A DNA stretch of 7,998 bases from Chloroflexota bacterium (lineage in GTDB: Bacteria > Chloroflexota > Limnocylindria > Limnocylindrales > CSP1-4), in NCBI GenBank assembly GCA_021786915.1, contig JAJYMP010000767.1, positions 1-7,998 of the forward strand, given 5' to 3'. Below, piece by piece: positions 5,830 to 7,998 of the stretch. Numbering within the stretch: the first letter of the stretch is position 1; the number at the start of each line of letters is the position of its first letter. Made by a program: the position numbers and the translations under genes. Under the pieces are notes generated by a model that saw only the letters and a program-made list of their open reading frames with translations, was not told where the DNA came from and did not search any database.

Positions 5830-7206
5830 TTAGGGTGCGGTCCCCGCGAGCTTCTGCTTGGTGATGACATCGGCAATCGCCTTATCAGCCTCGGCGAGAG
5901 CCGCATCGATGTCGCCACCCTTCATGGCCTTTTCGATCGCAGTCCCGAAGGCAATGCTGACGTCCCACGGATAGGCGGGCTCGGCCTTGGCGTACGGCAG
6001 GACATCCCTCGACACGATCGCAAGATAGGGATTGCGCGACGCATCCGGGTCGGCCGCGAGAGCCGCGGCCACCGAAGCGCGGGGCGAGTACTTGGAGTAT
6101 CCGGCGGCCTTGAAGAAGTCCGTCATGATCGCCGGGTCGCCGGCGAGCAGCCACGACACGAAGTCGGCGGCCTGCTGCTGGACCTTCGACTTGGCGTCGA
6201 TGGTCAGGGTCCAGCCGCCGAGAGTTGACGTCGGCTTCGTCGCATCTCCATCAACCGAGGGGAAGGCGGCGATTGCCGTGTTGGCGAGGGTGTCCTTGAA
6301 GTCGGCGCTGAGCTGCCCGATCTCCCACGAACCTCCGGCGCTCATCGCTACCTTGCCTTGGCCGTAGAACGACGCGTCCGCATACGGAAAGGTCGCCTCC
6401 TGCGGCATCAGCTTCTCGGTGTAGAGCGTCTGGTAGAGTTGGAGCAGCTTCGTGTAGGCCGGATCTGTCGCCCTCGGAGCCGACCAGTCGTCGGCGATCG
6501 GGAGGTGCCCGGCGGCGTTGTACTGCAGGCCCCAACTGGACCAGCCGAGATCCGGGGCGGTTTGGGCGATATTCATGCCATAGACCCCGCCCTTGGTCAG
6601 AGCTCGTGCGTCAGCGATCAGCTCATCCCAGTTCTTGGGCGGCTTGGCTGGATCGAGACCAGCCGCGGTGAACAGATCCTTTCGGTAATACAGAACGGTC
6701 GATGGCTCGACGAGCATCGGATATCCGAAGTACCCGTCCTTCGTCCTGACGAAGTCCTTGACATTGTCGGCGATGTCGGCGAAGGCCTCAGGCTTCATCA
6801 GGCCGTCGAGCTTCGCGAACTGGCCGTTCACGACACCGGGCTTGATCGCGCCGTAGTTGGTCGTCAGGACGTCCGGAACCTTGCCCGCGGCCTGGGCGGC
6901 CTTGAGCTTGGCGTCCCACGCGTCACCGGGAACGGCGGTGTACTTCACCTCGATCGCGGGGTGGGCGGCGTTGAATGCCGCGACCTGCTTCTTGAACCAG
7001 GCCTGCTGATAGTCCTCGAACTGGCGCTGCCAGAACACGACCTCAACCTTGGGGCCAATTGCCGCGTCGCTCGCCCCAGCGGCGGGGGTCGCCGTGGCGG
7101 CATTCGAGCCGCCCGATGGGGTCGCGCTCGGGCTGCATGCCGAGGCGAATAGGGCGACGACCATCGTACCCGCAATGATCGAGCGCAGGCCGAATCGGCG
7201 AACCAT
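5830..7206 (-). CDS. ABC transporter sugar-binding lipoprotein (extracellular solute-binding protein family 1)
   Basis: The protein has 458 residues. It begins with a lipoprotein signal (MVRRFGLRS, then a hydrophobic core IIAGTMVVALF) and a lipobox-like ASAC with the lipidated Cys at 24. A flexible linker rich in Ser, Thr, Ala and Gly follows (25-51). The mature fold starts at VEVVFWQRQFEDYQQAW (54-70), and PDVLTTNYG (111-119) is the hinge-strand motif of MalE-like (SBP_bac_1) proteins. Further typical pieces are YGQGKVAMSAGGSWEIGQL and TLGGWTLTIDAKSK. It captures an oligosaccharide outside the membrane and hands it to the two permeases encoded downstream. The ATG at 7204-7206 is chosen because GGAGGAGG lies six bases upstream and the signal peptide begins there; the frame stays open to 7500 but reads antisense to the DUF4185 gene order without a plausible start. 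It is 53 bases from the preceding gene. The bound sugar is unknown; arabino-oligosaccharides are inferred from the neighbours. Confidence 0.93.
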   Translation of the reverse strand: MVRRFGLRSIIAGTMVVALFASACSPSATPSGGSNAATATPAAGASDAAIGPKVEVVFWQRQFEDYQQAWFKKQVAAFNAAHPAIEVKYTAVPGDAWDAKLKAAQAAGKVPDVLTTNYGAIKPGVVNGQFAKLDGLMKPEAFADIADNVKDFVRTKDGYFGYPMLVEPSTVLYYRKDLFTAAGLDPAKPPKNWDELIADARALTKGGVYGMNIAQTAPDLGWSSWGLQYNAAGHLPIADDWSAPRATDPAYTKLLQLYQTLYTEKLMPQEATFPYADASFYGQGKVAMSAGGSWEIGQLSADFKDTLANTAIAAFPSVDGDATKPTSTLGGWTLTIDAKSKVQQQAADFVSWLLAGDPAIMTDFFKAAGYSKYSPRASVAAALAADPDASRNPYLAIVSRDVLPYAKAEPAYPWDVSIAFGTAIEKAMKGGDIDAALAEADKAIADVITKQKLAGTAP

Positions 7207-7212
7207 TGACGA

Positions 7213-7220
7213 CCTCCTCC
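7213..7220 (-). promoter_or_regulatory. Ribosome binding site of the sugar-binding lipoprotein gene
   Basis: The minus strand reads GGAGGAGG, then TCGTCA and ATG 7206. This is a strong site at ideal distance, consistent with high expression of the binding protein, and it excludes the longer open frame reaching to 7500. Confidence 0.75.
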
Positions 7221-7234
7221 TTCGTTGAACGGCT

Positions 7235-7246
7235 CCGCAGCTGCGG
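7235..7246. promoter_or_regulatory. Perfect 12-base palindrome upstream of the binding-protein gene
   Basis: CCGCAGCTGCGG is a perfect palindrome in the 53-base gap between the DUF4185 gene and the binding-protein gene, 28 bases before the start codon. Short outer arms (ACGGC and GCCGT on the minus strand) could enlarge it into a branched hairpin. It could be an operator, a processing hairpin, or chance in GC-rich DNA. The centre (AGCT) is not the CG centre typical of LacI-family sugar repressors, so I assign no regulator. Confidence 0.3.
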
Positions 7247-7259
7247 AAAGAAACGGCCG

Positions 7260-7871
7260 TCAGCTCCCCCCGCTGAGGCGGGCCCGATACCAGAAGACGT
7301 TGTAGGGACCCCAGACCGAGATCCCGAAATAGATGGTGCGGCCCTTGTCGGCGACGAACGCGGCGTTGAGGAACGGCGCGTAGAGGCCGGGCAGCTCCTC
7401 CTGCGTGAAGAGTGGAATCGCGGAGCTCCACGGGCCCCACGGCGTGATCCCCTCGTAGAGGACCGCATCCGAGTTGTCGGCCATCGTCGACATCAGCCAC
7501 CGGCCGAGATCGGCGTCCCAGATCACCGACAGCTCGCCTGTCTGACGATCAATCACCTGTTTCGCGTCGCCAGCGTCAGCCGACCAGGTCGGCTCTCCGT
7601 CCGCAGCCGGCCCGGCGAAGTACTGGTAGGACGTGAGTTGCTCGACCTCCTTCTCGGCAACCTTCATGAGCTGGACGCCCCCGAGGCGACCAGCCGGAAT
7701 CCCCCACATGTAGAGCTCACCGTCGACCTTCGCGACGCTGACCTGCTGGAAGCTCCCGGTTCCGGGCCACGTCACCCCGGGCAATGCTTCCCAGGTCTGG
7801 CCTGCGTCGGTTGACTTGGCGAGTCCGGCGAAATTGGTCTCCCACTCACCCGGATCGGCCCAGTGCCTCAC
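7260..7871 (-). CDS. DUF4185 (GH183) protein, 5'-truncated by an IS
   Basis: The 203 residues match the C-terminal half of DUF4185 beta-propeller proteins: RHWADPGEWETNFAGLAKS (2-20), an Asp-box-like STDAGQTW (20-27), SFQQVSVAKVDGELYMWGIP (40-59), GELSVIWDADLGRWLMS (112-128), WGPWSS (145-150), PGLYAPFLN (161-169) and WGPYNVFWYRARL (187-199). DUF4185 is now GH183, whose characterised members are endo-D-arabinanases cutting mycobacterial arabinan. Intact relatives are roughly 350-450 residues and usually secreted, so the signal peptide and the first blades are lost. The apparent start is GTG 7869-7871 without a ribosome site, and the frame meets a stop 15 bases upstream inside IS-like DNA. In relatives the sequence before RHW is usually Met-Ser-Val; only Ser-Val survives here, placing the break at about 7874/7875. 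The remnant is probably inactive. It would have been the first gene of the cluster visible here, 53 bases before the binding-protein gene. Confidence 0.8.
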   Translation of the reverse strand: MRHWADPGEWETNFAGLAKSTDAGQTWEALPGVTWPGTGSFQQVSVAKVDGELYMWGIPAGRLGGVQLMKVAEKEVEQLTSYQYFAGPAADGEPTWSADAGDAKQVIDRQTGELSVIWDADLGRWLMSTMADNSDAVLYEGITPWGPWSSAIPLFTQEELPGLYAPFLNAAFVADKGRTIYFGISVWGPYNVFWYRARLSGGS

Positions 7872-7874
7872 CGA

Positions 7875-7998
7875 TGGGAATGACGTTCAGAACTGGCCCC
7901 ACCGCTGAGCGTGCAGTGATGCTCTGAAATGGCCCCACCCCCGACCCTCCAGCAGCCCTAGTCTCGGGACTGTCCAAGGTTCCGTGACGAGGGAGAGG
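7875..7998 (+). mobile_element. End of an IS21-like insertion sequence (continues past right edge)
   Basis: DUF4185 similarity stops exactly where the plus strand begins TGGGAATGACGTTC, and IS21-family elements start with TG. Inside this edge lie two copies of a 25-base repeat ending in TGGCCCCACC. IS21 elements characteristically carry several subterminal repeats that bind the transposase, and ends with CTGAAATGGCCCC-type words are common among them. No open frame of the transposase pair (istA/istB) is visible in the 124 bases present. The window ends in GAGGGAGAGG, which could be the ribosome site of a transposase gene starting just outside. The opposite end and any target duplication lie beyond the window. 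The family call rests on remembered patterns and needs the missing coding part. Confidence 0.55.
7879..7939 (+). repeat. Two direct copies of a 25-base subterminal repeat
   Basis: Copy 1 is 7879-7903 and copy 2 is 7915-7939, with starts 36 bases apart. They match at 20 of 25 positions, and the last ten bases (TGGCCCCACC) are identical. The placement at the edge of the presumed IS fits transposase binding sites. Confidence 0.65.

Noticed and set aside
5757..5918. Upstream extension of the MalF-type permease frame
   Set aside because: It overlaps the end of the binding-protein gene, crosses the hairpin and gives Ser/Arg-rich sequence. The well-placed ribosome site supports GTG 5756.
7207..7500. 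Upstream extension of the binding-protein frame
   Set aside because: It overlaps the DUF4185 gene in another frame and would bury the lipoprotein signal. GGAGGAGG supports ATG 7206.
7950..7980. Small palindromes (AGTC...GACT and GGACTGTCC) near the right edge
   Set aside because: They are too short and have loops too small to support a site, and the element containing them is cut by the window edge.
1..7998. tRNA, rRNA, riboswitch or CRISPR array
   Set aside because: No cloverleaf, conserved rRNA words, repeat-spacer pattern or long structured leader was seen on either strand.

Overview
The window is high-GC bacterial DNA holding one long carbohydrate-use gene cluster, all on the minus strand, with a trace of a different insertion sequence (IS) at each end. 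The lineage cannot be settled from sequence alone. The base composition, the frequent GTG starts and the Ala/Ser/Thr-rich lipoprotein linker fit a GC-rich soil or aquatic bacterium of Chloroflexota (Limnocylindria-like) or Actinomycetota type. This is an impression, not a measured placement.

Layout in the direction of transcription (right to left): 7998-7875, end of an IS21-like element with two copies of a subterminal repeat; 7871-7260, DUF4185 protein (now family GH183) that has lost its 5' part at the IS edge; 7206-5830, lipoprotein sugar-binding protein; 5809-5777, very strong intercistronic hairpin; 5756-4791 and 4794-3973, two CUT1 ABC permeases overlapping by GTGA; 3959-1869, a 696-residue DUF6259-like putative glycosidase; 1824-751, a GH172 (DUF2961) glycosidase; 747-543, the broken N-terminus of a GH116 enzyme carrying two one-base deletions. 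Then follows a plus-strand remnant of the C-terminus of an IS1634-like transposase (220-471) and, at the left edge, the start of an unrelated flavodoxin-like gene (195-1, minus strand).

Reading of the system: GH183 (DUF4185), GH172 and GH116 are, from recalled literature, the three families reported to contain the endo-, exo-alpha- and exo-beta-D-arabinofuranosidases that dismantle the D-arabinan of mycobacterial arabinogalactan and lipoarabinomannan. Finding all three beside one oligosaccharide importer makes D-arabinan (or a related furanoside polymer) the best substrate guess. In the proposed model a secreted GH183 cuts the polymer, the lipoprotein and two permeases import fragments using an ATPase encoded elsewhere, and cytoplasmic GH172, GH116 and the DUF6259 protein finish the job. 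The DUF6259 protein is the member without a known role.

Both outer genes, the endo-enzyme at the 5' end and GH116 at the 3' end, are damaged next to IS sequence, while the five inner genes are intact. The locus therefore looks like an eroding or recently rearranged arabinan-use island. There are no RNA genes or CRISPR arrays, no stretch above 300 bases is without a gene or gene remnant, and no cluster regulator or ATPase gene lies in the window.
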